Origin: Candidatus Sabulitectum sp.
GTDB taxonomy: Bacteria > Fermentibacterota > Fermentibacteria > Fermentibacterales > JCC-6
Assembly (NCBI GenBank): GCA_029934845.1
Contig: JAOZLN010000006.1
Span: 1-13,020, forward strand
Direction of reading: 5' to 3'
DNA: 13,020 nucleotides
The position numbers and the translations under genes were made by a program. Positions 1 to 6,832 of the stretch are shown in pieces (within the stretch, counting starts at the first letter, position 1; every line of letters starts with the position of its first letter). Under the pieces are notes generated by a model that did not search any database, was not told the DNA's origin, and saw nothing but the letters and a program-made list of their open reading frames with translations.

Positions 1-3
1 TAG

Positions 4-2223
4 TGCGGAGACTGCCCTCTTCTGGGGCTGGAACCTGAAAGTCGACCATTTACCACCACCCTTATGGTTGATGAAATTAGCTTTGGAGTTATATCGGCTG
101 AGCTGCCTGTTAAACTCAGTCTCTCTTCCAGTGAACAAACTCTGTTCCAGGAAGTTGCAGACGACGTGGCCTACTCTGTTCGCAATATCTACATGGAAGA
201 GGAAAGAATTCAAGCCGACAAGATCATTGCAAAATCGAATGAGCAGCTGTCAGAGGCTCTTAGGGTGGCTGAACAGTCCGCAGTAATAGCAAGAGAGGCA
301 AGCAAGGCTAAAAGTGAATTCCTTGCCAACATGAGTCACGAGATAAGAACTCCTCTGAATGGAGTTATTGGAATGATCGGCCTGCTTATGGATACTGATC
401 TTTCTCCGGAGCAACGGGAATTTGCCGAAACTGTCAGGATCAGCGGTGATGCTCTCTTAACACTGATAAATGACATTCTTGACTTCAGCAAGATCGAAGC
501 AGGAAAACTTGAAATTGAGATCACAAGTTTTGACCTCAGGCTGCTTCTTGAGGAAGTTGGAGATATGATGGCGATAAGGGCTCAGCATAAAGGGCTGGAA
601 TTCATATCTATGATCGCCCCTGACATACCTGCCCCTGTTAAGGGCGACCCTGGCAGAATAAGACAGATTCTGCTTAATCTTACCGGAAATGCTCTAAAGT
701 TTACAAGCCAGGGCGAGATCAGCGTGTCGGTTTTGGCCGAGAATGAAACCGACACCCACGTGCAACTCCGATTCTCTGTGAGAGATACTGGAATTGGCAT
801 ACCGCCTGACAAGGCAAAGAACATCTTTGATGCATTTACACAGGCGGATGCTTCTACCACCAGAAAATACGGAGGAACCGGACTCGGACTCTCCATCTGT
901 AAAAAACTGGTTGCACTGATGGGGGGTAAGATAGGTGTTCTCTCCCGAGAAGGAGCAGGCTCTGAGTTCTGGTTCACTCTGACGCTGGAAAAGCACAAGT
1001 TGCAGACTGCGCAATCTGAAACCAGATCTATCGAAAACATCCGCATCCTGGCCGTTGATGACAACTCTACCAACCGAAGGCTTATAGCTCTGCTTCTTGA
1101 ATCCTGGAAATGCAGATTCTCCGTGGTTCCTTCGGGGAAAGAAGCGCTGAAGATCCTGCGGAAAGCCTCCCTTGAAGGTGATTCTTTCAAAATAGCAATT
1201 CTCGATATGCAGATGCCGGAAATGGACGGGGAAGAACTTGGAAGAAAAATTCTCGCAGATTCAACCATCGACAAACCAAAACTAGTGGTCATGTCATCAA
1301 TAGGAGCCAGAGGAGACGCCTCAAGGGTTCACGAGCTGGGCTTCTCTGCATACCTGACAAAACCCGTTAAACAATCTCAACTATTCAATTGCCTGACCAC
1401 GGTTTATGGGCACGAAACCGAAAGGCATCCTCTGGTTACCAGGCATACACTGAAGGAATCCCGAAAAACTGGAATAAAGATCCTGATTGCAGAGGACAAC
1501 CCTGTGAATCAACTGGTTGCTGTAAAAATTCTGGAGAAACTTGGTTACAAAGCTGATGTTGCCGGGAACGGTGCCGAGGCCATAGAGTTTCTTTCAAAAA
1601 TAGCTTACGACATAGTATTCATGGATTGCCAGATGCCGGTTATGGATGGCTATGACGCATCAAGAGCTATTCGAGCCGGGAAGGGAAATGTTTTAAACAG
1701 CAAAGTAACCATTATAGCAATGACTGCCAATGCTTTAAAGGGAGACAAAGAGAAATGTATAGTGTCCGGTATGGATGACTACATATCTAAACCGGTTACT
1801 CCCGCTATGTTATCAGAAATGGTTGAAAAATGGGTCTCTGCAGTGTCAGGGAAAGAAGAAATACGGATTGAGCCACTGCTGTGCGACAGCACATTCAGAC
1901 AAGACAAACTTGAAGATGACTTTGGAGATGACATTCAAACAATTAAAGAGTTGATCAGTCTCTTCATGGCTACTGCTGAAAAGAACCTGCGTGAATTGTC
2001 AATTGCCGTTCACGAAGGCACAGCAGCAAAGATAAAAATTCTTTCCCATACTCTAAAGGGCTCTGCTCTGAATATAGGTGCGGATGACTTTGCAAACACC
2101 TGCGGACGACTGGAACAAATGCTGTCCAAAGGAGATCTGGCGAACAGCGATATACTTCTGGGCATCGTTGAATCAGAATACGATAAACTTATGGATCACC
2201 TGTCCGCTATTGGGTACAGGTAA
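4..2223 (+). CDS. Hybrid sensor histidine kinase (GAF-HisKA-HATPase-REC-REC-HPt), 5'-truncated
   Basis: A multidomain phosphorelay kinase: autophosphorylation on His, transfer to receiver Asp, then to an HPt His for an unknown regulator. Numbering from the ATG at 64: end of a GAF domain (about 1-50), helical linker (50-85), HisKA with H92 in SHEIRTP, HATPase with an N-box near N209, DTGIG (241-245) and GGTGLGL (270-276), REC1 (D332/D333, D381, K433), REC2 (E477/D478, D521, T554, K576) and HPt with H662 in SHTLKGS. No transmembrane segment is visible, so it is probably cytosolic in the part seen. The ATG at 64 has no ribosome-binding site, and codons 4-63 read as GAF (CGDCPL, typical of this family), so the gene starts upstream. 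An in-frame TAG occupies bases 1-3: either an edge error or a genuine break. The ligand and the target regulator are unknown. Confidence 0.9.
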   Translation, partial: CGDCPLLGLEPESRPFTTTLMVDEISFGVISAELPVKLSLSSSEQTLFQEVADDVAYSVRNIYMEEERIQADKIIAKSNEQLSEALRVAEQSAVIAREASKAKSEFLANMSHEIRTPLNGVIGMIGLLMDTDLSPEQREFAETVRISGDALLTLINDILDFSKIEAGKLEIEITSFDLRLLLEEVGDMMAIRAQHKGLEFISMIAPDIPAPVKGDPGRIRQILLNLTGNALKFTSQGEISVSVLAENETDTHVQLRFSVRDTGIGIPPDKAKNIFDAFTQADASTTRKYGGTGLGLSICKKLVALMGGKIGVLSREGAGSEFWFTLTLEKHKLQTAQSETRSIENIRILAVDDNSTNRRLIALLLESWKCRFSVVPSGKEALKILRKASLEGDSFKIAILDMQMPEMDGEELGRKILADSTIDKPKLVVMSSIGARGDASRVHELGFSAYLTKPVKQSQLFNCLTTVYGHETERHPLVTRHTLKESRKTGIKILIAEDNPVNQLVAVKILEKLGYKADVAGNGAEAIEFLSKIAYDIVFMDCQMPVMDGYDASRAIRAGKGNVLNSKVTIIAMTANALKGDKEKCIVSGMDDYISKPVTPAMLSEMVEKWVSAVSGKEEIRIEPLLCDSTFRQDKLEDDFGDDIQTIKELISLFMATAEKNLRELSIAVHEGTAAKIKILSHTLKGSALNIGADDFANTCGRLEQMLSKGDLANSDILLGIVESEYDKLMDHLSAIGYR

Positions 2224-2224
2224 A

Positions 2225-2252
2225 GCAAAAGGGGGCTGTCGCCCCCTTTTGT
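2225..2252. terminator. Hairpin terminator, probably bidirectional
   Basis: Bases 2227-2236 (AAAAGGGGGC) pair perfectly with 2241-2250 around a TGTC tetraloop, and C2226-G2251 extends the stem. The G/C core is flanked by A and T runs on both sides, so it can terminate the kinase gene (stop 2223) and the convergent lipoprotein gene (stop at 2274). Confidence 0.85.
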
Positions 2253-2273
2253 ACAAAACACTTTACCGTATTG

Positions 2274-2735
2274 CTACAGGCCCTGAGAAACAAATCTGTC
2301 GATCATTGGAAGAAAATCCTCAGGTGAACCCATTACTCCCGTGATGCGATCGATCTCGTTTCCACTGGCATCAGCAAGAATAAGAGTTGGGATGCTCTGG
2401 GCGCGATATCGCTGAGCAAGCTGGGGATTGTTGTCAACATCTATCTTCAGAAGAATACACTGTGACAAAACTTCCTTGTAGTCATCCCTTGAAAAGTAAT
2501 CTTCCGAAAGCATAACACAGGGACGGCACCAGTCAGCATAAAGGTCGATAAAAACAGGCTTTCCTGTTTCTTCGGCAAGCGCAAGGGCAGCGTTCAGGTC
2601 ATCATGTATCCATTCAGTTTCCACTGCAGATCCCTCAGTTGCCGAATCACTGGTTACCTCAGCAGCCTGTGCCTGCTCTGCTGTTCCACATGCTCCAAGA
2701 ACTAGAGCCAGTGTGAGGGGTATCAAATATTTCAT
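2274..2735 (-). CDS. Thioredoxin-fold lipoprotein
   Basis: A 153-residue exported thiol-disulfide protein. Residues 1-16 form a lipoprotein signal peptide (hydrophobic core, then LGAC with the lipidated C16), so it should sit in the cell envelope. A low-complexity linker (17-40) precedes a thioredoxin domain of the DsbD-gamma/Thioredoxin_7 type: the TGKPVFIDLYADWC stretch, redox motif W69-C70-R71-P72-C73 and the cis-proline loop SIPT (114-117). It most likely reduces or isomerises disulfides of exported proteins; the partner is unknown. An AGGAGA ribosome-binding site (2741-2746) lies 5 bases from the ATG. It is transcribed away from the Nudix gene. C93 in the domain is an additional cysteine outside the active site. 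Confidence 0.9.
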   Translation of the reverse strand: MKYLIPLTLALVLGACGTAEQAQAAEVTSDSATEGSAVETEWIHDDLNAALALAEETGKPVFIDLYADWCRPCVMLSEDYFSRDDYKEVLSQCILLKIDVDNNPQLAQRYRAQSIPTLILADASGNEIDRITGVMGSPEDFLPMIDRFVSQGL

Positions 2736-2814
2736 TAGGTTCTCCTTTCATGAGTTGTTTTTCAATTGTTACGGAATATACAAACTTTTCGCATTTTTGT
2801 TCCATGGAGGGAAA
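2736..2814. promoter_or_regulatory. Divergent promoter region between lipoprotein and Nudix genes
   Basis: This spacer must drive both genes. On the plus strand, TTGTTT (2755-2760), 16 bases and TATACA (2777-2782) form a weak sigma70-like pair. On the minus strand, TATATT (complement of 2775-2780) is a fair -10 with only a poor -35. The two -10 elements overlap, so the promoters may compete. Both calls rest on hexamer matching only. Confidence 0.35.
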
Positions 2815-3237
2815 ATGAGACCGGAAACACCCCAGATCACCGTTGATGCAATTATTGAAATGAACAACGGAATTGTGCTTGTTGAAAGAAAATACCCCCC
2901 GCTTGGCTGGGCGATACCAGGTGGTTTTGTTGACAAGGGAGAAAGCCTTCTTGAAGCTGTAAAGCGTGAAGCTCTTGAGGAAACTTCCCTGAAAATTGAA
3001 GTGCTCGATCTTTTTCACATCTATTCCCGGCCATGGAGAGACCCCAGAGGTGACACCATCAGTGCAGTTTACTGGTGCAGAGCTTCCGGAGAACCCATTG
3101 GCGGAGATGACGCCGCAAAGGCTGTCGTGTTCTCAGAAGATTCCCTGCCGGAAAACATAGCCTTTGATCACAGAGAAATCATTCAACAGTTCTTTCACTG
3201 GAGGCAAAACGGCACCAGACCAGACCTTGACCTGTGA
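2815..3237 (+). CDS. Nudix hydrolase, ADP-ribose pyrophosphatase-like
   Basis: A 140-residue cytosolic Nudix enzyme that hydrolyses a nucleoside diphosphate linked to another group. The Nudix box is complete apart from one conservative change: G37, E43, R51-E52, E55-E56, with S58 where the consensus has Gly. The N-terminal TVDAIIE-type strand, the GWAIPGGFVD stretch and the RDPRGDT segment around 75-81 match proteins annotated as ADP-ribose pyrophosphatases, but substrate cannot be fixed from sequence. I chose the ATG at 2815 because GGAGGG (2806-2811) precedes it and homology begins here; the longer frame from 2713 would read into the divergent lipoprotein gene. A strong terminator follows about 80 bases after the stop. 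Confidence 0.88.
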   Translation: MRPETPQITVDAIIEMNNGIVLVERKYPPLGWAIPGGFVDKGESLLEAVKREALEETSLKIEVLDLFHIYSRPWRDPRGDTISAVYWCRASGEPIGGDDAAKAVVFSEDSLPENIAFDHREIIQQFFHWRQNGTRPDLDL

Positions 3238-3314
3238 CCACAGGCATAAAACAGATGATGCAATAATCAAAACGGCAGGATTGATAAAGATAAATTAGTT
3301 TCTTCTTTTTAGTG

Positions 3315-3349
3315 GCGGGGCATCCGATTACCGGATACCCCGCTTTTTT
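3315..3349 (+). terminator. Rho-independent terminator after the Nudix gene
   Basis: Arms 3315-3326 and 3332-3343 form a 12-bp stem with one C-A mismatch around a 5-base loop, followed by TTTTTT at 3344-3349. On the minus strand the mismatch becomes a G-U pair, and the hairpin begins 8 bases past the prs stop, so it may also end prs transcripts, although the tract following it there is A-rich, not T-rich. Confidence 0.85.
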
Positions 3350-3351
3350 CT

Positions 3352-4386
3352 TTACAGATAAAGGGAACTAAGACTGCGCCCCTCATTTATTCTTTTGATA
3401 GCCTCTGCAAATACATGAGCAACCGATAATACTTCAATCTTGTCAACGGAAGCCCCGCTAACCTGCTCTGCTTTTTCCCTGTTGAATTCAACCGTATCTG
3501 TGATAAAAAGTTTGGTGATAGGACTTTCCTGGATACGCTTTACTGCCTCACCACTTAAAATGGGATGTGTAGTAAAGGCATAGATCTCTTTCGCCCCTCT
3601 TGCTACAACGGTTTCCGCACAGAGAATAAGACTTCTTCCGCTGAGTATTTCGTCATCTGCCATTATGACAGTTCTGTCGGACAGGTCATCCAGCCCCTCC
3701 ACAGTTCTTACAAGCGGTTTTTCTGAGTCGTCCACTCTCATCTTTTTCACATAACCGGTTGTGACATCAGGAGTTCCTCCTGCATCTCTAATTCCCTTTG
3801 CAGTATGAAGAGCCAGAAAATCATTATCCAGAATACTTCCGGAATCGGGGGCTACAAAAGCAAGCTTCTCTTTGCCCATGGACATGATCTTTTGAATGAA
3901 CACCGTATTCGCGTGAAGCTGGTCAACAGGAATGTTACTGAAGCCCTGACTTTGTGGTGAATGAAGGGTCATGGCAAGAACTCTATCCGTTCTTACTGCT
4001 TCCAGCAACTCGAAGATCATCTTGGATGTAATAGCTATTCTGGGCTTGTCCTTTTTGTCACTTCGCGCATAGGGGAAATATGGGGTTACTGCTGTAATTC
4101 TGCCTGCACTGTCTTTTAGTGCACTTATCATCTGCAAAAGCTCTAGAATGTCTCCCGACACCGTTCTGTATGCATCAGTCTTGTCCTGAAAAACTGATCT
4201 CTCACCGGACTGAATGATGAATAGATCTTTTTCCCTGACGGTTCCACCGGGGAAATTTACCATCATGTTCCCATTTGAGAAATCATGAAATTCCACAGGC
4301 TCCGGCTCAATGCCAAGAATCTTGCAGATGTCACCTGCAAGCTTTGTACTGGCTCTTCCCGAACAGATAGCTATGCTTCCGTACAT
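3352..4386 (-). CDS. prs: Ribose-phosphate pyrophosphokinase (PRPP synthetase), divergent
   Basis: Expected role: ribose 5-phosphate plus ATP to PRPP and AMP, the entry to nucleotide, His and Trp synthesis, in the cytosol. At 344 residues it is slightly longer than the usual ~315. Recognisable landmarks are YFPYARSDKKDK (103-114; canonical YF.YARQDR), the metal-site region around H142 in LHSPQSQGF, a basic flexible loop KKMR (214-217) and the THPILSG stretch (273-279). Several functional motifs differ from the classical enzyme: DLHA is TLHS, SPDIGG is APDSGS, and the PRPP loop DDMIDTGGT is DDEILSGRS (244-252). It is therefore a diverged family branch; activity is likely but not certain. It lies 24 bases downstream of the YbjN-like gene, with GGAGGGG upstream of its ATG. 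Confidence 0.82.
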   Translation of the reverse strand: MYGSIAICSGRASTKLAGDICKILGIEPEPVEFHDFSNGNMMVNFPGGTVREKDLFIIQSGERSVFQDKTDAYRTVSGDILELLQMISALKDSAGRITAVTPYFPYARSDKKDKPRIAITSKMIFELLEAVRTDRVLAMTLHSPQSQGFSNIPVDQLHANTVFIQKIMSMGKEKLAFVAPDSGSILDNDFLALHTAKGIRDAGGTPDVTTGYVKKMRVDDSEKPLVRTVEGLDDLSDRTVIMADDEILSGRSLILCAETVVARGAKEIYAFTTHPILSGEAVKRIQESPITKLFITDTVEFNREKAEQVSGASVDKIEVLSVAHVFAEAIKRINEGRSLSSLYL

Positions 4387-4410
4387 TATCCCCTGCCCCT
4401 CCAGTTAGGG

Positions 4411-4875
4411 TTACTGCCTCAATTCTGCAAGCTCGGCTGCGGTTTCATCAATAGTGCCGAATATAACCTGAAGCATTGCCGAAAAGGCTTCCAGGCCAAC
4501 ACCGTTCTCGGTGGAGAATGTATAAGTACAGATGATCTCTCCAGTTGAAGTGTCGTGCTCAAATTTAACAAAAGGATATGAAGCATTAAGCTCTGCAAGT
4601 TTTGCAAAAGCAGCAGCTCTACCGGCACCGGACGCAGGAACAAGTCCCGGAGTAGGCCCGGCCATAAAACATGCCTCAAGGGATGCATTGACCTCGATGT
4701 AAAAAATTGGAAAGGCTTCTCCACTAAGAGAGTCTTCTGCCAGAAGCCAGAAAGCACCATCTTCCTCCTGGTAAGCAGCACCAAGCTGATCAAGGTAACC
4801 AGATACTGTGGTTGTAGATAGGGCGGCAAAAGATGCAGTAGCAATTGCCAGTACTAACAAAAATGTGATTCTCAT
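4411..4875 (-). CDS. Small exported protein, YbjN-like
   Basis: A 154-residue protein with a Sec signal peptide (residues 1-17, hydrophobic core then ASFA, cleavage near A17/A18), so periplasmic or secreted. The mature part has an alpha/beta pattern resembling the YbjN/type III chaperone-like fold: the GYLDQLGAAY start, a central helix rich in Ala (86-98), then YPFVKFEHD and GEIICTYTF strands and a long C-terminal helix. YbjN proteins have no assigned enzymatic activity; the family match is by pattern, so treat it as moderate. I chose the ATG at 4875 because GGAGG (complement of 4881-4885) lies 5 bases upstream and the signal peptide starts here; the frame is open to 4890. It is the first gene of a two-gene unit with prs. 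Confidence 0.72.
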   Translation of the reverse strand: MRITFLLVLAIATASFAALSTTTVSGYLDQLGAAYQEEDGAFWLLAEDSLSGEAFPIFYIEVNASLEACFMAGPTPGLVPASGAGRAAAFAKLAELNASYPFVKFEHDTSTGEIICTYTFSTENGVGLEAFSAMLQVIFGTIDETAAELAELRQ

Positions 4876-4973
4876 GAATTCCTCCATCATGGGTAGTGAG
4901 TAAAAATTGCAGGCGTTTTCTTCGCCCGGGAATATGTTTCACTTTCTCCTTTTTGGGAAGTGGTTACTGAATC

Positions 4974-5002
4974 TTTACAAAAGCATCTTATTGTCCTAGA
5001 TT
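4974..5002 (+). promoter_or_regulatory. Putative sigma70 promoter of the methylmalonyl-CoA operon
   Basis: TTTACA (4974-4979) and TAGATT (4997-5002) are separated by exactly 17 bases, matching TTGACA/TATAAT at 5 and 4 positions. Transcription would start near 5009, leaving a leader of about 43 bases before the ATG at 5052. The leader is too short for a cobalamin riboswitch. Confidence 0.5.
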
Positions 5003-5051
5003 TGAGTATTCTTTTGTCATGTAAATACATACTCGCTTCTATGGGGGCAGA

Positions 5052-5453
5052 ATGAATCGTAAGATCAGAGTGTTAATAGGCAAGCCTGGCCTGGACGGGC
5101 ACGACAGGGGAGCAAAATACATTGCCCGTGCTCTAAGAGATGCCGGCATGGAAGTGGTGTACACCGGTATTCGCCAGACACCTGAAGCCATCGCTGACGC
5201 TGCAATACAAGAAGATGTTGACTTCGTAGGAATCTCCCTTCTTTCGGGTGCTCACAATCATCTGTTTCCTGAGGTTGCCAGAATTCTTCGGGAAAAAGAC
5301 GCCTCAGACATCATCCTCTTCGGCGGCGGTGTTATTCCGGAAGAAGACATTCCCGGTCTTAAAGAATCCGGCTATTCCGCAATATTTACCCCTGGAACTC
5401 CTGCTGCGGAAGTTGTTGAATTCATCAACAGTCAGATGGAGAAAAGGCAGTAA
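5052..5453 (+). CDS. mcmA2: Methylmalonyl-CoA mutase, B12-binding (C-terminal) subunit
   Basis: A stand-alone cobalamin-binding domain of 133 residues. In split mutases this chain pairs with a separate TIM-barrel catalytic chain to interconvert succinyl-CoA and (R)-methylmalonyl-CoA using adenosylcobalamin. The base-off/His-on motif DxHxxG is present as D15-G-H17-D-R-G20, followed by SxL (S62, L64) and the glycine run G91-G93, all in the expected Rossmann-like order. Length fits the isolated domain. The ATG at 5052 is preceded by GGGGG (5043-5047), an imperfect ribosome-binding site. It is the first gene of the operon, 6 bases before meaB. The catalytic chain is not in this window. Confidence 0.93.
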   Translation: MNRKIRVLIGKPGLDGHDRGAKYIARALRDAGMEVVYTGIRQTPEAIADAAIQEDVDFVGISLLSGAHNHLFPEVARILREKDASDIILFGGGVIPEEDIPGLKESGYSAIFTPGTPAAEVVEFINSQMEKRQ

Positions 5454-5459
5454 CTCCAG

Positions 5460-6419
5460 ATGATTTCTACAACTGATATTATCAGCGGGATCACGAAAGG
5501 TTCCATAAGGGCAACTGCCAGAGCCTTAAGTAAGGTAGAAAACGGCAGCCCGGACGCAACTGATCTTCTTGATCAACTTTTCTCCAGGCAAAGGGGATTT
5601 ACCCTGGGGGTTACCGGGCCTCCCGGAGCCGGCAAGAGCACGCTGGTCAACAGAATGATCAGCAGATACAGAACTTCCGGCAATTCCGTAGGGGTAATTG
5701 CTGTTGATCCTTCCTCTCCATTCACCGGCGGTGCCCTTCTTGGCGACCGTATCAGAATGCAGTCTCACGCCACAGACCCAAAAGTTTTCATCCGAAGCAT
5801 GGGAAGCCGGGGACACCTTGGTGGCCTTTCCGGAGCAACCAGAGATGCTTCTCTTGTTCTTTCTGCAGCAGGCTACAGCCCGGTGATAATAGAAACCGTA
5901 GGTGTTGGGCAGGCCGAGGTAGAAGTTGCGGAGCTTGCAGATATAACGCTGCTTGTTCTGGTTCCAGGGCTGGGAGATGATGTACAGTCAATGAAGGCCG
6001 GTATTATGGAGATCGGAGACATCATCGTACTGAACAAGTCTGACAGAAGTGGGATAGAACAACTGGAAAACTATGTTAAGGCCAGCCTTGATCTTATACC
6101 CCCGGGGCTTAAAAGACCGGAAGTGGTCAGAGTTTCAGCTACCAGCGGAGATGGGCTGGAAGATCTTTGGAGTGCCCTGGACAGAATGGCGGCAACTCTC
6201 TCTGAAAAAGATAAAATATTGCGTTCTGCTGTAAAAACCATGAATCAGATCCTCAGGGAAAATGGGGTTCTTTTCTCGGAAAAGTTACTTGAATTGGAAT
6301 ACAATGGCAGGGAAACAGTGGAAAAGCTTATCTTAGCAGGACGGTTAACACCTTATGCCGTCGGGAAAAAACTGCTTGAGAGAGCCGAAAGGATGTTTGA
6401 GCACAATGGATCTAAATAA
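5460..6419 (+). CDS. meaB: MeaB/ArgK G3E GTPase, mutase chaperone
   Basis: A 319-residue P-loop GTPase of the MeaB/ArgK family. It protects methylmalonyl-CoA mutase, gates loading of adenosylcobalamin and helps expel damaged cofactor. Visible are Walker A GPPGAGKST (53-61), a DPSSPFTGG...GDRIRM switch region (83-100) characteristic of the family, IETVGVGQ (144-151) with the conserved ET, and the guanine-specificity motif NKSD (192-195). The C-terminal helical part (about 245-319) is the dimerisation arm. Length is close to the usual ~330. It starts 6 bases after the B12 subunit, and its last 14 bases overlap the epimerase gene, so translation is probably coupled. Adjacency to the B12 subunit supports the mutase role over older ArgK annotations. 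Confidence 0.95.
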   Translation: MISTTDIISGITKGSIRATARALSKVENGSPDATDLLDQLFSRQRGFTLGVTGPPGAGKSTLVNRMISRYRTSGNSVGVIAVDPSSPFTGGALLGDRIRMQSHATDPKVFIRSMGSRGHLGGLSGATRDASLVLSAAGYSPVIIETVGVGQAEVEVAELADITLLVLVPGLGDDVQSMKAGIMEIGDIIVLNKSDRSGIEQLENYVKASLDLIPPGLKRPEVVRVSATSGDGLEDLWSALDRMAATLSEKDKILRSAVKTMNQILRENGVLFSEKLLELEYNGRETVEKLILAGRLTPYAVGKKLLERAERMFEHNGSK

Positions 6420-6807
6420 GATCGATCACATCGGAATAGCAGTAGAGAACCTGGAAGAAGCTTCAGTTTTTTACCGTAATGTGCTGGGGCTGGAATTGAT
6501 TGGAACAGACGAAGTTCCTTCTCAGAAAGTCAGAGTTGCAATGTTCAAGATCGGGGAGAGCAAAATTGAATTGCTTGAACCAACTTCACCAGATAGTTCA
6601 ATAGCGAAATTTCTAGAGAAAAACGGGCAGGGAATTCACCACATTGCCTACGGTGTAACTGATGTTGATGGAGCTGTGATAGAGCTGATAGAAAAAGAAG
6701 TTAGAATGATTGATAAAGAGCCCAGGCCGGGTGCAAGTGGATCAAAGATTGCTTTCGTCCATCCCAAGGCAAGTGGTCGCGTACTTACAGAACTCTGTGA
6801 ACACTAA
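6406..6807 (+). CDS. mce: Methylmalonyl-CoA epimerase
   Basis: A 133-residue vicinal-oxygen-chelate protein converting (R)- to (S)-methylmalonyl-CoA, linking the mutase to the carboxyl-transfer step. Metal ligands fit the family: H8 in DHIGIAV, E55 in KIELLEP (Gln in the propionibacterial enzyme), H79 in GIHHIAY and E129 in LTELCEH, within two beta-alpha-beta-beta-beta halves. I use the ATG at 6406, which overlaps the end of meaB by 14 bases, because homology begins with MDLNKIDHIG; the in-frame ATG at 6355 would add 17 residues encoded inside meaB. A GAAAGGA lies rather far upstream, so re-initiation from meaB translation is likely. The next gene begins 25 bases on. Confidence 0.93.
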   Translation: MDLNKIDHIGIAVENLEEASVFYRNVLGLELIGTDEVPSQKVRVAMFKIGESKIELLEPTSPDSSIAKFLEKNGQGIHHIAYGVTDVDGAVIELIEKEVRMIDKEPRPGASGSKIAFVHPKASGRVLTELCEH

Positions 6808-6832
6808 TTCCTGAAAGGGAAAGGGAACAAGA

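Noticed and set aside
582..1292. Long minus-strand open frame of 236 codons opposite the sensor kinase gene
   Set aside because: It lies opposite conserved HATPase and receiver domains, has no recognisable domain or ribosome-binding site, and is a typical shadow of a real gene.
4891..5051. Cobalamin riboswitch or other leader RNA before the B12-subunit gene
   Set aside because: The spacer is about 160 bases, the likely leader only about 43, and I see no B12-box-like sequence or extended stem set.
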